DNA of 38,691 nt from Pelagibius litoralis (GCA_029287455.1 JARFRB010000135.1:1-38691); one strand, 5' to 3'; positions 25,325 to 34,710 are shown, counted from the first letter of the stretch. Numbers and translations: made by a program. The notes: generated by a model from the sequence alone, not told the origin.

Positions 25325-26149
25325 ATGCGGCTTCTATTCTGCGGAGACATTGTCGGGCGATCCGGCCGGGACGTTGTCGCCGAGCGCTTGCCGGCCCTGC
25401 GCCGCGATCTTGACCTCGACTTCGTGGTCGCCAACGCGGAGAACGCGGCCGGCGGCTTCGGCGTCACCGAGAAAATCTGTGAAGAGCTTTTCGCCGCCGG
25501 CGTGGATGCTCTTACGGGCGGCAATCACTCCTGGGACCAGCGCGAGGCCATGGAGTTCATTGCCCGGCAGCCGCGGCTGCTGCGCCCCCACAACTACCCT
25601 AGCGGCGCCCCAGGCAGGGGATTTGCGGTCTTCGAGGCACGGGGCGGGCGAAAGGTGCTACTGCTCAACGTCATGGGGCGGCTTTTCATGGATCCCTTGG
25701 ACGATCCCTTCGCTTGCGTCACCGCCGAGCTCGCCAAACACCGCCTGGGCGGCACGGTGGCCGCCGCCATCCTGGACCTTCACGCCGAAGCCAGCAGCGA
25801 GAAGATGGCCATGGGCCATTTCGTGGACGGCCGGGTCTCTTTGGTGGTCGGGACCCACACCCATGTTCCCACCGCGGACGCCCAGATCCTGCCGGGCGGC
25901 ACAGCCTATCAGACCGATGCCGGCATGTGCGGCGACTACGACTCTGTGATCGGCATGGCCAAGCCCGCCCCGATCCAGCGCTTCACCCGCAAGCTGCCCA
26001 CCGAGCGCCTGACTGCCGCCCAGGGTCCCGGCACCCTCTGCGCGGTCTTTGTCGAAACCGACGACACCACAGGGCTCGCCCGCCGCGTCGCGCCGCTGCG
26101 CCAGGGCGGGCGCCTGGCGGAAACCCTTCCGGCGCTGGAGCGGGCCTAG
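25325..26149 (+). CDS. YmdB-type metallophosphoesterase (TIGR00282 family)
   Basis: 274 residues. The di-metal site residues appear in order: LLFCGDIVGRSGR (Asp8), VANAENAAGGFG (Glu, Asn), TGGNHSWDQRE (Asn-His) and VVGTHTHVPTAD (His, His). The Bacillus member YmdB is a cAMP/cGMP phosphodiesterase that affects biofilm and motility; whether this one has that activity is unknown. It starts 16 bases after the cyclo-ligase gene, within a likely operon. The family is broadly conserved in alphaproteobacteria and the protein looks intact. Cytoplasmic. Confidence 0.9.
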   Translation: MRLLFCGDIVGRSGRDVVAERLPALRRDLDLDFVVANAENAAGGFGVTEKICEELFAAGVDALTGGNHSWDQREAMEFIARQPRLLRPHNYPSGAPGRGFAVFEARGGRKVLLLNVMGRLFMDPLDDPFACVTAELAKHRLGGTVAAAILDLHAEASSEKMAMGHFVDGRVSLVVGTHTHVPTADAQILPGGTAYQTDAGMCGDYDSVIGMAKPAPIQRFTRKLPTERLTAAQGPGTLCAVFVETDDTTGLARRVAPLRQGGRLAETLPALERA

Positions 26150-26159
26150 AGTTTGGGCT

Positions 26160-26387
26160 CTAGGGGCTAGGGTCCGGGTCCAAGCCCGGCGCCGGCGTCA
26201 GTTCGAACCGCAGAACCTCCGCGCGGTCAAGCAACTCGCTGGCGGCCAGGCTGGCATTCAAGGCAAGTAAAGTGCTGCGCTCGGCGAAGCGGCGAAAGCG
26301 CTCGGCGGTGGCGTCGCAGAAGGCCGGGTCCGGCCAGGAGTCCAGATCGTCCGGTCTGGCGCGGCGGGCCGGGGTGTCGGTTTGCAT
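26160..26387 (-). CDS. Small hypothetical protein
   Basis: 75 residues from an ATG at 26387 that has CGGAG seven bases upstream. The frame stays open to 26435 but the extra residues look random. The N-terminal third is polar (ARRARPDDLDSWPDPAF), then comes a helix AERFRRFAERSTLLALNASLAASELLD; the end is Pro-rich. No family recognised. It converges on the YmdB-like gene with 10 bases between stops. A TTAA-N7-TTAA element lies about 50 bases upstream of its start. Confidence 0.45.
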   Translation of the reverse strand: MQTDTPARRARPDDLDSWPDPAFCDATAERFRRFAERSTLLALNASLAASELLDRAEVLRFELTPAPGLDPDPSP

Positions 26388-26435
26388 CGGGACTCCGGTT
26401 GCGCGGGAAAGCGGGCCAAGTATCGGGAACGCCAC

Positions 26436-26450
26436 TTAAAAGGGCGTTAA
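26436..26450 (-). promoter_or_regulatory. Candidate CtrA-type box (TTAA-N7-TTAA)
   Basis: TTAA at 26436-26439 and TTAA at 26447-26450 are separated by exactly seven bases, the spacing of the CtrA cell-cycle regulator box of alphaproteobacteria. On the minus strand it reads TTAAcgcccttTTAA, about 50 bases before the small gene at 26387. A single short match in a 302-base gap may be chance. Confidence 0.3.
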
Positions 26451-26581
26451 GGGCCGAAACTCGCGCGCTATCCCGCAAGCCCTCCCTCTAGTCCCCCGGC
26501 AAGGCACCCCGCCCGGCGACTCAAGAAAGACTCACGGCGAAGGGGTTCCGAAACCCGCCGCGAACCTGCTAGAACGCGCCG

Positions 26582-26597
26582 CAATATCGCCATATTG
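26582..26597. promoter_or_regulatory. Inverted repeat upstream of yebC
   Basis: CAATAT and ATATTG form a perfect 6-base inverted repeat around a 4-base centre (26582-26597), an AT-rich operator-like palindrome in GC-rich surroundings, about 93 bases before the yebC start. Nothing else is recognised in the 302-base gap apart from the CtrA-like box. Confidence 0.3.
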
Positions 26598-26689
26598 GGG
26601 GGTTAGAGCCTAGACTGCGAATGCGCGCGCATGGCCCCAAAATGTGGTATGATCATTTTTGTGAACGACAGGATATAGGGTCAGGGTCG

Positions 26690-27439
26690 ATGGCGGGGCA
26701 TAGTCAATTCAAGAACATCATGCACCGGAAGGGTGCTCAGGATAAGAAGCGGGCCAAGGAATTCGCCAAGCTCGCCCGCGAGATCGTTGTGGCCGCCAAG
26801 CAAGGCATGCCCGATCCCAACTTCAACCCGCGCCTGCGCGGCGCCATCCAGGCGGCCCGCGCGGCGAACATGCCCAAGGACAACATCGAGCGCGCCATCA
26901 AGAAGGCTGCCGGCGGCGACGACGATACAAACTTTGAGGAGATCCGCTATGAGGGCTATGGCCCCGGCGGGGTCGCCATCATCGTCGAGGCCCTGACTGA
27001 CAACCGCAATCGCACCGCCTCGGAAGTGCGGGCGGCCTTTTCCAAGCACGGCGGCTCGCTGGGGGAGACCAACTCGGTCTCCTTCATGTTCGACCGTGTG
27101 GGGCAGATCTTCTATCCGGCCGAGGTCGGTTCGGCCGACGAGGTCTTCGAGGCCGCGGTGGAAGCCGGGGCCGAGGACTGCCAGTCGGATGAGGAGGGCC
27201 ACGAGATCATCTGCGCCCCCGACGACTTTTCGGAGGTGCGCGATCGCTTGACCGAGCGCTTCGGCGATCCGCGCGAGGCCGGCCTGGTTTGGAAGCCGCA
27301 GACCGGCGCGCCGGTGGAAGAGGACGCGGCAGCGACCCTGTTCAAGCTGATCGAGGTCTTGGACGATAACGACGACGTGCAGCGCATCGCGGCGAACTAC
27401 GAGATCGCCGACGATGTGCTGGAACGTCTGACGGCGTGA
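26690..27439 (+). CDS. yebC: YebC/PmpR family protein
   Basis: 249 residues from an ATG at 26690, where the family starts [25 protein letters not shown]; a frame open to 26621 adds unrelated residues. Family members bind DNA and act as regulators, and recent work ties YebC to relief of ribosome stalling at proline runs, the same task as EF-P. The three-domain fold is complete with [26 protein letters not shown], and the protein ends in an acidic, helix-rich region. The gene precedes ruvC by 18 bases, the classical yebC-ruvCAB order. It may be co-transcribed with ruv. Confidence 0.96.
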   Translation: MAGHSQFKNIMHRKGAQDKKRAKEFAKLAREIVVAAKQGMPDPNFNPRLRGAIQAARAANMPKDNIERAIKKAAGGDDDTNFEEIRYEGYGPGGVAIIVEALTDNRNRTASEVRAAFSKHGGSLGETNSVSFMFDRVGQIFYPAEVGSADEVFEAAVEAGAEDCQSDEEGHEIICAPDDFSEVRDRLTERFGDPREAGLVWKPQTGAPVEEDAAATLFKLIEVLDDNDDVQRIAANYEIADDVLERLTA

Positions 27440-27457
27440 CCGGGCGAGGGGGCGGGG

Positions 27458-27985
27458 GTGCGCGTCATCGGTCTTGATCCCGGCCTGCGCGCCACCGGCT
27501 GGGGCGTCATCGAGGCTGAGGGCAGCCGTTTGAAGCACGTGGCCCACGGAACCCTGCGCTCGGACTCGTCCTGCGAAGTGCCGGCGCGCCTGGTCCAGTT
27601 GAAGCTGGGGATCGAGGAGATCTTGCGCGAGTTCCTGCCAGACGAAGCCGCGGTGGAGGAAACCTTGGCGAACAAGAATCCCGCCTCCACGCTCAAGCTT
27701 GGCATGGCGCGCGGGGTAGCACTGCTGGCGCCGGCGCTGCGGGGCCTGCCGGTGACTCAGTACCTGCCGATGATCGTCAAGAAGTCGGTGGTCGGGACCG
27801 GTCATGCCAAGAAGGAGCAGGTGGTGATGATGATGCAGCGGCTGCTGCCGGGCGCCACGGACCTCTCGCCGGACGCGGCCGACGCCTTGGCGGTCGCGGT
27901 CTGTCATGCCCACAACCTGGAGACCCGCCAGGCCTGGGCGTCCGGCCGCGCTGACCCGCTGTTGCAATCCGGAGGCTTCAGGTGA
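27458..27985 (+). CDS. ruvC: Holliday junction resolvase RuvC
   Basis: 175 residues from a GTG start with GAGGGGG upstream. RuvC cuts Holliday junctions symmetrically with two-metal catalysis. Acidic active-site residues are visible: Asp7 in [14 protein letters not shown], Glu in [15 protein letters not shown] and the final Asp pair in [16 protein letters not shown]. Length is normal. Its stop overlaps the ruvA start (GTGA). Confidence 0.97.
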   Translation: MRVIGLDPGLRATGWGVIEAEGSRLKHVAHGTLRSDSSCEVPARLVQLKLGIEEILREFLPDEAAVEETLANKNPASTLKLGMARGVALLAPALRGLPVTQYLPMIVKKSVVGTGHAKKEQVVMMMQRLLPGATDLSPDAADALAVAVCHAHNLETRQAWASGRADPLLQSGGFR

Positions 27986-28611
27986 TTGGAAAGCTGACGG
28001 GCCGGATCGATAGCCAGGGCGAGGACTACGCGCTGATCGACGTGGGCGGGGTGGGCTATGTGGCCTTCTGCTCGGCCCGCACCCTGGCCGGCCTGCCGCG
28101 CGCGGGCGAGGCGGCGGTGCTGTTGATCGAGACTCATGTTCGCGAGGACCACATCCACCTCTATGGCTTCGGCGAGGAGGCCGAGCGCGCCTGGTTCCGG
28201 CTCTTGACCACGGTTCAGGGCGTGGGCGCGCGCATGGCCTTGGCAATACTCGGTGTCCTGGGCCCGGCCGACTTGGCCCAAGCCATCGCGGCCCAGGACA
28301 AGGCGGCACTAACCCGCGCCAGCGGCGTGGGGCCGAAACTCGCGCAACGGATCGTCACCGAGCTGAAGGATAAGGCTGCGGGCATCGCCTTAGGGCCGGC
28401 GGCGGGCTTCGCCGACGCGAACGCGGCTCTGGCGGCAAGCCCCGGCGGGGCCGACGAGGCCGTCGTGGAGGATGCAATCTCCGCACTGGTCAATCTTGGC
28501 TACCGGCGGATGGAAGCCTTCGCCGCTATCAGCCGGGCACAGCGCGATGCCTCCGGCGAGCCTAGCCTCGACACGCTGATCCGCGGCGGGCTCAAGGAGC
28601 TGGCATCGTGA
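27982..28611 (+). CDS. ruvA: Holliday junction DNA helicase subunit RuvA
   Basis: 209 residues. The RuvA tetramer grips the four-way junction and loads RuvB. The N-terminal OB fold starts [26 protein letters not shown], the helix-hairpin-helix domain has [18 protein letters not shown] and [17 protein letters not shown], and the C-terminal RuvB-binding helix is around [15 protein letters not shown]. It starts at a GTG that overlaps the ruvC stop by four bases and its own stop overlaps the ruvB start by four, so translation of all three is coupled. Confidence 0.97.
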   Translation: MIGKLTGRIDSQGEDYALIDVGGVGYVAFCSARTLAGLPRAGEAAVLLIETHVREDHIHLYGFGEEAERAWFRLLTTVQGVGARMALAILGVLGPADLAQAIAAQDKAALTRASGVGPKLAQRIVTELKDKAAGIALGPAAGFADANAALAASPGGADEAVVEDAISALVNLGYRRMEAFAAISRAQRDASGEPSLDTLIRGGLKELAS

Positions 28612-29669
28612 CGGAAGCGCGCATGGTCAGCCCTATTGCCACGACGGAGGACGCGGAGGCTTCCTTGCGGCCGCGCGCGCTGGACGACTTCGTCGGGCAG
28701 GAACAGCTGCGCGCCAATCTCAGAGTCTACATCGCCGCGGCCAAGGCTCGCGAGGAAGCGCTGGACCATGTGCTGCTGTTTGGCCCGCCGGGGCTGGGCA
28801 AGACCACGCTCGCGCAAATCCTGGCCCGCGAGCTGGGTGTGGGCTTCCGTGCCACTTCCGGCCCGGTGATCGCGCGGGCAGGCGACCTCGCCGCGATCTT
28901 AACGAATCTGCAGCCCCGCGACGTGCTGTTCATCGACGAAATTCATCGGCTTTCGCCTGCGGTGGAGGAGATTCTCTATCCGGCCATGGAGGATTTCGAG
29001 CTCGATATCATCATCGGCGAGGGGCCGGCCGCCCGTTCGGTGCGCATCGATCTGCCGCCTTTCACCCTGGTCGGCGCCACCACCCGCAGCGGCCTGATCA
29101 CCCGCCCCTTGCGCGAACGCTTCGGGATCCCCGAGCGCCTGCAGTTCTACACGCCGGCGGAGCTGGAAACGATCCTGCGCAGGGGCGCCAGGGTGCTGAG
29201 CTTCGACCTGACGGCCGAGGGCGCGGCGGAGATTGCCCGGCGCGCGCGCGGCACGCCAAGGGTGGCCGGGCGCCTGTTGCGCCGGGTGCGCGACTTCGCC
29301 GCCGTGGACGATATCGCCACGGTCGATGCGGGCGCGGCGGACGCCGCCTTGCGGCGCCTTGACGTGGATGGCCGCGGGCTGGATGCCATGGACCGGCGTT
29401 ACCTCACGTGCATCGCGGAGAATTACGGCGGCGGCCCGGTCGGCGCGGAGACCTTGGCGGCCGCGCTTTCCGAGCAGCGCGACGTAATCGAGGAGGTGAT
29501 CGAGCCCTACCTCTTGCAGCAGGGCTTACTGCAGCGCACCCCGCGCGGCCGCATGCTGACCTCCGGCGGCTTCGGCTATTTGGGTCTGGATGTGCCTGGC
29601 GAACTCGCGCGCCAGCTCGATTTGCTGGCGGCGGCGAGCGACGATCCGGGCGCGGAGGCTGGGTCTTGA
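28608..29669 (+). CDS. ruvB: Holliday junction branch-migration ATPase RuvB
   Basis: 353 residues with a GTG start inside the ruvA stop. RuvB hexamers pump DNA through the RuvA-bound junction. AAA+ motifs are clear: Walker [16 protein letters not shown], Walker [24 protein letters not shown], sensor region [19 protein letters not shown], and a C-terminal winged helix with [14 protein letters not shown]. The N-terminus [19 protein letters not shown] is standard. The ybgC start TTG overlaps its stop. Confidence 0.98.
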   Translation: MTEARMVSPIATTEDAEASLRPRALDDFVGQEQLRANLRVYIAAAKAREEALDHVLLFGPPGLGKTTLAQILARELGVGFRATSGPVIARAGDLAAILTNLQPRDVLFIDEIHRLSPAVEEILYPAMEDFELDIIIGEGPAARSVRIDLPPFTLVGATTRSGLITRPLRERFGIPERLQFYTPAELETILRRGARVLSFDLTAEGAAEIARRARGTPRVAGRLLRRVRDFAAVDDIATVDAGAADAALRRLDVDGRGLDAMDRRYLTCIAENYGGGPVGAETLAAALSEQRDVIEEVIEPYLLQQGLLQRTPRGRMLTSGGFGYLGLDVPGELARQLDLLAAASDDPGAEAGS

Positions 29670-30151
29670 GCGGGGGCATCCCGGCACCCGCGGCGGCCGC
29701 CGAAGCCCTGGGCAGCGGATGGCTGGAGGGCGTGGAGCATGTCCTGCCCATCCGCGTCTACTATGAGGACAGCGACGCCGCCGGAATCGTCTACTACGCC
29801 AATTACCTGAGGTTCGCCGAGCGAGGGCGCACGGAGTTCCTGCGTCTGCTCGGCATCGATCAGACCGCGCTGCGCGAGCGCGAGGGTCTGGTCTTCGCCG
29901 TGCGGCGCGCCGAGGTCGACTATTTTCAGCCGGCCCGGCTCGACGACGCGGTCGAGGTGCGTTCGCGCCTAGTCGAGGTTGGCGGCGCCAGCGTCTCCGC
30001 CCTGCAAAGGGTTCTGCGCGGCGGCCGCCCCCTGGCCTCGCTATCCGTGAAAGTCGCGTGTTTGTTTCTCGCCGACGGCCGGCCCGCCAGGTTACCCCTG
30101 GGGGTCAGGCAAACGTTGGCACCTTATTGTCAACCTGAGGTCGAGGAGTAG
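29666..30151 (+). CDS. ybgC: Tol-Pal-associated acyl-CoA thioesterase YbgC
   Basis: 161 residues. The hot-dog fold thioesterase motif [29 protein letters not shown] is complete; its catalytic Asp is in the DSDAAG turn. The usual His after VVY is Tyr here, a variant common in alphaproteobacteria. Family members hydrolyse acyl-CoA or acyl-ACP and are linked to phospholipid metabolism next to Tol-Pal. The TTG at 29666 overlaps the ruvB stop and has GGAGG seven bases upstream, which supports this rare start; the frame is open back to 29408 inside ruvB. tolQ follows after eight bases. Confidence 0.9.
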   Translation: MSGGIPAPAAAAEALGSGWLEGVEHVLPIRVYYEDSDAAGIVYYANYLRFAERGRTEFLRLLGIDQTALREREGLVFAVRRAEVDYFQPARLDDAVEVRSRLVEVGGASVSALQRVLRGGRPLASLSVKVACLFLADGRPARLPLGVRQTLAPYCQPEVEE

Positions 30152-30159
30152 TCGCCGTC

Positions 30160-30888
30160 ATGGAAAACGAAGTGGTCGATAGCGCGGTGCTGGCCGGCTC
30201 GGTCGACCCCAACATTACGATCTGGGGCCTGTTCCTGCAGGCCGATATCGTCGTCAAGTTCGTGATTCTGCTGTTGGTGCTGGCCTCGTTCTGGAGTTGG
30301 GCGATCATTTTCGACAAGGCGATCCGCCTGCGCCGCCTGCGCGCGCGGGCCGAGCAATTCGAGGAGACCTTCTGGTCCGGCGGGTCGCTGGATCAGCTCT
30401 TCGACCGGCTCGACGGGCGCCCGCCCGATCCCCTGTCGGCCGTTTTCGTGTCGGCGATGCGCGAGTGGCGCCGCTATGCCGCGCGCAACAAGGCGGCCGC
30501 CGGAGAGTCGGTGACAAGCCTCAAGGAGCGGGTCGAGCGCGTGATGGGCATCACGATCGGGCGCGAGATGGACCGCCTGGAGCGGCACATGGTCTTCCTT
30601 GCCTCGGTCGGCTCGGCGGCTCCCTTCATCGGCCTCTTCGGCACGGTTTGGGGTATCATGAACGCCTTCACCTCGATTGCGGCTCAGGCGAACACCAGTT
30701 TGGCGGTGGTGGCCCCGGGCATCGCCGAGGCGCTTTTCGCCACGGCCCTAGGGCTGGTCGCGGCAATTCCCGCCACCATCGGCTTCAACAAGCTGAACAA
30801 CGACTTGGGCAGATACGGACAGCGCATGGAAGCCTTCGCCAGCGAGTTCTCGGCGATCCTCTCTCGTCAGCTCGAGGAGGCGGCCTGA
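30160..30888 (+). CDS. tolQ: Tol-Pal proton channel subunit TolQ
   Basis: 242 residues. Three membrane segments are visible: FVILLLVLASFWSWAIIF, then the pair with FLASVGSAAPFIGLFGTVWGIMNAF and VAPGIAEALFATALGLVAAIPAT, the canonical TolQ/ExbB core. TolQ forms the inner-membrane pentamer that, with TolR, uses the proton motive force to energise TolA. The last helix is cytoplasmic and basic. tolR follows after three bases. This is a separate stator from the MotAB-like pair at 12484-15063. Confidence 0.97.
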   Translation: MENEVVDSAVLAGSVDPNITIWGLFLQADIVVKFVILLLVLASFWSWAIIFDKAIRLRRLRARAEQFEETFWSGGSLDQLFDRLDGRPPDPLSAVFVSAMREWRRYAARNKAAAGESVTSLKERVERVMGITIGREMDRLERHMVFLASVGSAAPFIGLFGTVWGIMNAFTSIAAQANTSLAVVAPGIAEALFATALGLVAAIPATIGFNKLNNDLGRYGQRMEAFASEFSAILSRQLEEAA

Positions 30889-30891
30889 CCT

Positions 30892-31362
30892 ATGGCGGGA
30901 CCGATCCTGAGCAGGCGTGGCGATAGCGCCGGCGGTTTCAGGCGCCGGCGCTACCAGCCGATGAGCGAAATCAACGTGACGCCCTTCGTGGACGTGATGC
31001 TGGTGCTGCTGATCGTCTTTATGGTGACGGCGCCGCTTTTGACTGTGGGCGTTCCCGTCGACTTGCCGCAAACCCAGGCGCGCAATATCGCCGAGCCGGT
31101 GGAGCCCCTCATCGTCTCGGTGCGCAGGGACGGCGAAGTCTACATCCAGGAGACCCCGGTGGAGATCGAGAACTTGGTCCCCAGACTCTTGGCGATCACG
31201 GAGAACAAGCCGGACACCCGCATCTATATCCGTGGTGACAAACGGTTGGAGTATGGGCGCGTCATGGAGGTTATGGGCACGGTCAATTCTGCGGGCTTCA
31301 CCAAGGTGGCCTTGATCGCCGAACTGCCCCCTCCCCAACAGCAGAGCCGGGTGGAACAGTAA
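30892..31362 (+). CDS. tolR: Tol-Pal proton channel subunit TolR
   Basis: 156 residues. One membrane helix NVTPFVDVMLVLLIVFMVTAP carries the proton-transfer Asp. A periplasmic domain follows with VPVDLPQTQARNIAEP, similar to ExbD, and the end has AELPPPQQQSRVEQ. TolR binds peptidoglycan in the periplasm and the TolQ ring in the membrane. It is three bases behind tolQ. Confidence 0.96.
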   Translation: MAGPILSRRGDSAGGFRRRRYQPMSEINVTPFVDVMLVLLIVFMVTAPLLTVGVPVDLPQTQARNIAEPVEPLIVSVRRDGEVYIQETPVEIENLVPRLLAITENKPDTRIYIRGDKRLEYGRVMEVMGTVNSAGFTKVALIAELPPPQQQSRVEQ

Positions 31363-31370
31363 GCCGGAAG

Positions 31371-31457
31371 ATGAGTGTGCCAAGCAGACGTCAGGCCGGA
31401 CCGATGGTGGAAACGATCCCTATCGTCGAGGGTGAAGGGAGCGCGACGCGGCCGTGA
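31371..31457 (+). CDS. Possible short leader ORF preceding tolA
   Basis: A 28-codon ORF (M S V P S R R Q A G P M ...) fills the tolR-tolA gap. Its TGA (31455-31457) overlaps the tolA GTG (31454-31456) as GTGA. A GTG two codons later, at 31377, has GGAAG six bases upstream, better placed than at the ATG. tolA itself has GGGAG 12 bases before its GTG, too far for normal initiation. It may couple translation to tolA, or be chance. Confidence 0.3.
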   Translation: MSVPSRRQAGPMVETIPIVEGEGSATRP

Positions 31458-32533
31458 CCCTCATTGACAGCATATCCGAAGGCCCAATGCGCGGCGGCTA
31501 CGCCTTTTCGGCGGCCCTGCACGTCGGGGTTCTGGCCGCTCTCGTCATTGGGCTTCCCTTCAGCACACCGCGTGAGGCGGTGATCGCGGTGCCCATGGAT
31601 CTGGTGAGCTTGGACGACATTTCGCGCGAAGTTGCGGAAGCCAAGCCGGTGGTGCCGAGCGAGCCAGCCGCCGAGGAGCCCCTGCAGCAGGTCGAGCCGA
31701 CGCCGCCGAAGCCGGTCACGGCACCCGAGCCGACGCCCACTTCGACCCGCGAGCCGACCCCTGCGCCGGAGCCCGAGCCCACACCCGAACCGGTGCAAGA
31801 GGCGGTGGAGGCCCAGGAACCGCCCCCGCCCCCGACCGAGCAGGCGGAGGAGCTCGAGCCGGCCCCAACCCAATCCGCCGAAGCGTTGCCTGAGACTCCA
31901 CCCGCTCCGCCCTTGGAGCCGGAGCCCGAGGAGCCCGTGCTCGCTGAGGCGACGCCGCCGCCACCCAAGCCCAAGCCCGTGCAGGAAGCCGCCAAGCCTG
32001 TGGAGCCGCCCGAGCCGAAGGAGGAGGTTGCCGAGGAGGTCGAGCCCGAACCCGAGCCGGTCGAGGCGAAGCCCGAGCCCAAACCGAAAACCGACGCCCT
32101 GGCCTCCATCCTGAAGAACGTGGAGAAGCTGAAGGAGGCCGCGCCGCAGCCGAGCGCCACCCAGCAGGCCGAGGCGCGCACCGCCGCCGAGGCTCAGCCG
32201 AGGGCGCCGACGCTTTCGGACCGTCTGGAGGCAAGTCAGCTTGCCGCTTCGATCCAGCAGCAGATGAGCCGTTGCTGGCGTATCGATCCCGGCGTGCAGA
32301 ACGCCGAGGATCTCGCTGTGCAGATTCGTGTCCGGCTCAATCCCGATGGCAGCGTGCGCGGCCAGCCGGAGTTCCAGGACCGCGGGCGGATCGCCGGCGA
32401 CGCCCTCTACCGCAGCGCGGCGGAGAACGCGCGCCGGGCCATTCTGGAATGCCAGCCCTTTGACCTTCCCGCCCCGCGATACGATCTGTGGCAAGACATG
32501 ATTTTGACGTTCAATCCCCGGGAGATGTTCTAG
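31454..32533 (+). CDS. tolA: Tol-Pal envelope protein TolA
   Basis: 359 residues from a GTG; an ATG at 31487 is the alternative. A membrane anchor ([19 protein letters not shown]) is followed by a very long Pro/Glu/Ala-rich segment, about residues 65-220, with runs such as [10 protein letters not shown] and [11 protein letters not shown], instead of the Ala/Lys-rich helix of E. coli TolA. The C-terminus is the TolA/TonB-like domain with [20 protein letters not shown] and [15 protein letters not shown]. TolA spans the periplasm and binds TolB and Pal. The repetitive codons of the middle (gagcccgag type) are low complexity. tolB starts two bases after the stop. Confidence 0.92.
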   Translation: MTLIDSISEGPMRGGYAFSAALHVGVLAALVIGLPFSTPREAVIAVPMDLVSLDDISREVAEAKPVVPSEPAAEEPLQQVEPTPPKPVTAPEPTPTSTREPTPAPEPEPTPEPVQEAVEAQEPPPPPTEQAEELEPAPTQSAEALPETPPAPPLEPEPEEPVLAEATPPPPKPKPVQEAAKPVEPPEPKEEVAEEVEPEPEPVEAKPEPKPKTDALASILKNVEKLKEAAPQPSATQQAEARTAAEAQPRAPTLSDRLEASQLAASIQQQMSRCWRIDPGVQNAEDLAVQIRVRLNPDGSVRGQPEFQDRGRIAGDALYRSAAENARRAILECQPFDLPAPRYDLWQDMILTFNPREMF

Positions 32534-32535
32534 CG

Positions 32536-33864
32536 ATGCCGACCTTCCCCTTCGCTCGCCTGTTTTCGGCCGTCGCCCTGCTTTTGCTGACGGTCCCCGT
32601 TGCCAAAGCGCAGTTGCAAGTCGATATCACGCGCGGCTTCGTCGAGCCCCTGCCGATCGCGGTGACCCCCTTCGACAGCAACGCGGCAGCGGAGCAGCAA
32701 GTCGGCCGCGACATCGCCGAGGTGATCTCCAACAATCTGGAGCGCTCCGGCCTCTTCCGCCCGGTCGATCCGCGCGCCTTCATTCAGGACCCGGCTTCCC
32801 TGCAAGCCGGGCCGAGGTTCGCCGATTGGCGTCTGATCAATGCCGAAGCCCTGGTCAGCGGTGCGGTCGAGATGCAGTCCGACGGGCGCCTGCGCGTGGA
32901 ATTCCGCTTGTGGGACGTGCTGGCGGAGCAGCAAATGACGGGCCTGGCCTATGTCACCGCGCCGTCCAATTGGCGCCGCATCTCCCACATCATCTCCGAC
33001 GCGATCTACAAGCGCCTGACAGGCGAGGAAGGTTATTTCGACACCCGAATCGTCTACATCGCCGAGAGCGGACCGCAAACCCGGCGGGTCAAGCGTTTGG
33101 CGATCATGGACCAGGACGGTGCCAACCACCGCTATCTGACCGACGGCAGCAACCTGGTGCTCACCCCGCGCTTCTCACCGACGACCCAGGAGATCACCTA
33201 CATGGCCTATGGGGCCGATACGCCGCGGGTTTATCTCTTCAACCTCAATACCGGTCAGCAAGAAGTGCTCGGCGACTTCCCGGGCATGACCTTTGCGCCG
33301 CGCTTTTCGCCGGACGGGAACAAGGTCATCATGTCCATGGCGGAAGGCGGAAACTCCGACATCTACACCATGGATCTGAGGACTCGGAAGGTCGAGCGGC
33401 TGACCAACAGCCCCTCTATCGATACCTCGCCGTCCTATTCCCCCGACGGCCAGCAGATCGTTTTCAACTCCGATAGGGGGGGCAGTCAACAAATTTACGT
33501 GATGGACGCGGATGGGGGGAACGTGCGGCGGATCAGTTATGGCCAAGGCCGGTATGCCACGCCGGTCTGGTCACCCCGTGGTGATCTGGTCGCTTTCACA
33601 CGAATGTTTCAAGGCACTTTCTACATCGGTGTGATGCGCCCGGACGGCAGCGGCGAGCGTATGTTGAGCAGCGGTTATTCGGTCGAAGGGCCAACCTGGG
33701 CGCCCAACGGACGCGTGCTGTCGTTCTTTCGCCAGGAGCGGGCCGATAGCCGTGGGCAAGCCAAGACCAGGCTCTTCACGATCGACCTCACGGGCTTCAA
33801 CGAGCGGGAGGTCGGAACCCCCATCGATGCCTCGGATCCGGCTTGGTCTCCCTTGATCCCATAG
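32536..33864 (+). CDS. tolB: Tol-Pal translocation protein TolB
   Basis: 442 residues. A signal peptide ending in TVPVAKA gives a periplasmic protein. The N-terminal domain ([17 protein letters not shown]) binds TolA, and the C-terminal beta-propeller has repeats such as [25 protein letters not shown] and [16 protein letters not shown], the typical TolB WD40-like blades. The start at 32536 gives a signal peptide directly; the frame is open upstream to 32488 inside tolA. Length is normal. pal follows after a 148-base gap in which no gene is recognised. Confidence 0.97.
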   Translation: MPTFPFARLFSAVALLLLTVPVAKAQLQVDITRGFVEPLPIAVTPFDSNAAAEQQVGRDIAEVISNNLERSGLFRPVDPRAFIQDPASLQAGPRFADWRLINAEALVSGAVEMQSDGRLRVEFRLWDVLAEQQMTGLAYVTAPSNWRRISHIISDAIYKRLTGEEGYFDTRIVYIAESGPQTRRVKRLAIMDQDGANHRYLTDGSNLVLTPRFSPTTQEITYMAYGADTPRVYLFNLNTGQQEVLGDFPGMTFAPRFSPDGNKVIMSMAEGGNSDIYTMDLRTRKVERLTNSPSIDTSPSYSPDGQQIVFNSDRGGSQQIYVMDADGGNVRRISYGQGRYATPVWSPRGDLVAFTRMFQGTFYIGVMRPDGSGERMLSSGYSVEGPTWAPNGRVLSFFRQERADSRGQAKTRLFTIDLTGFNEREVGTPIDASDPAWSPLIP

Positions 33865-34012
33865 GGTTAGCTCGCTATAGTCGCGGTCGCCCGTAGGGTG
33901 AGGCTAGCACGATACTTTCGACACCGGTTTCGGGGGCTGAACAGCCTCGGAAGACTAAAGCAACACTAGCTGGCTCGCGAATTGCGGCAGCTAGACTCAG
34001 GGGACCCACGAC

Positions 34013-34516
34013 ATGCGCTTCCAATTGCTGTCCATCGCCGCTGCCGCGGTGCTGTTGCTCGCGGCTTGCGAGTCCAAACCCGAAGAGTCGGGGGCCACGA
34101 CAGGGGGTGGTGCGTCCACCGTTTCCTCGACCACCACGTCCACGATCGCCGGTCCGGTGGCGGGCAGCCAAGAGGATCTGGTCGCAACTGTCGGCGACCG
34201 CGTGTTCTTCGCGTTCGACCGGAGCGACATCAGCCCCGAGGCTCAGACCACAATCGAGGGTTTGGCCGCTTGGCTGAAGGCCAATCCAAGTGTTGTGATC
34301 ACGGTCGAGGGGCATACCGACGAACGCGGCACTCGGGAGTACAACTTGGCTCTCGGCGAGCGCCGTGCGAATTCGGTGCGTGATTACTTGATGGCGCTAG
34401 GCATTGAGGGCACGCGCGTCGGCACGATCTCCTACGGTGAAGAGCGGCCGGCGGTGCTGGGCTCCAACGAACAGGCCTGGGCCCAAAACCGGCGCGCGGT
34501 CTTCGTCGTGCGCTAG
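34013..34516 (+). CDS. pal: Peptidoglycan-associated lipoprotein Pal
   Basis: 167 residues. The lipobox ends in VLLLAACESK. After a Ser/Thr/Gly-rich linker the OmpA-like domain has VFFAFDRSDISPEAQTTIE, VEGHTDERGTREYNLALGERRANSV with the wall-binding Asp, and NRRAVFVVR at the end. Pal anchors the outer membrane to peptidoglycan and is released by TolB. A good terminator lies about 20 bases after the stop. The preceding 148 bases could hold a separate promoter. Confidence 0.97.
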   Translation: MRFQLLSIAAAAVLLLAACESKPEESGATTGGGASTVSSTTTSTIAGPVAGSQEDLVATVGDRVFFAFDRSDISPEAQTTIEGLAAWLKANPSVVITVEGHTDERGTREYNLALGERRANSVRDYLMALGIEGTRVGTISYGEERPAVLGSNEQAWAQNRRAVFVVR

Positions 34517-34539
34517 GCATTCAGGCCGTTTATGGCGAC

Positions 34540-34572
34540 AGGGGCGGTGGCGACACCGCCCCTTTCTTGTTG
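34540..34572 (+). terminator. Rho-independent terminator after pal
   Basis: GGGGCGGTG (34541-34549), loop GCGA, CACCGCCCC (34554-34562), extended by A-T at the base, then TTTCTTGTT. A near-perfect GC stem with a T-rich tail just after the pal stop, so most tol-pal transcripts should end here. Confidence 0.85.
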
Positions 34573-34710
34573 CCCACAGCGTCCGCGGGGTCGCGAGCGA
34601 CTCTATCCCGCCCGTCCTCGCGTCTGGTCAGATGGCCTTATTTCTGCCAAGACTCTTGGGCAAACGATTCGCAAAGATACCACGCGTGAACACTTGAGTT
34701 CGAGGCGAAG

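Noticed and set aside
26681-28309. 542-codon open frame on the minus strand across yebC, ruvC and ruvA
   Set aside because: Antisense to three clear genes and without domain features; a composition artefact.
31391-32494. Minus-strand frame opposite tolA rich in Leu/Gly/Arg
   Set aside because: Mirror of the Pro/Glu-rich repeats in tolA; not a gene.
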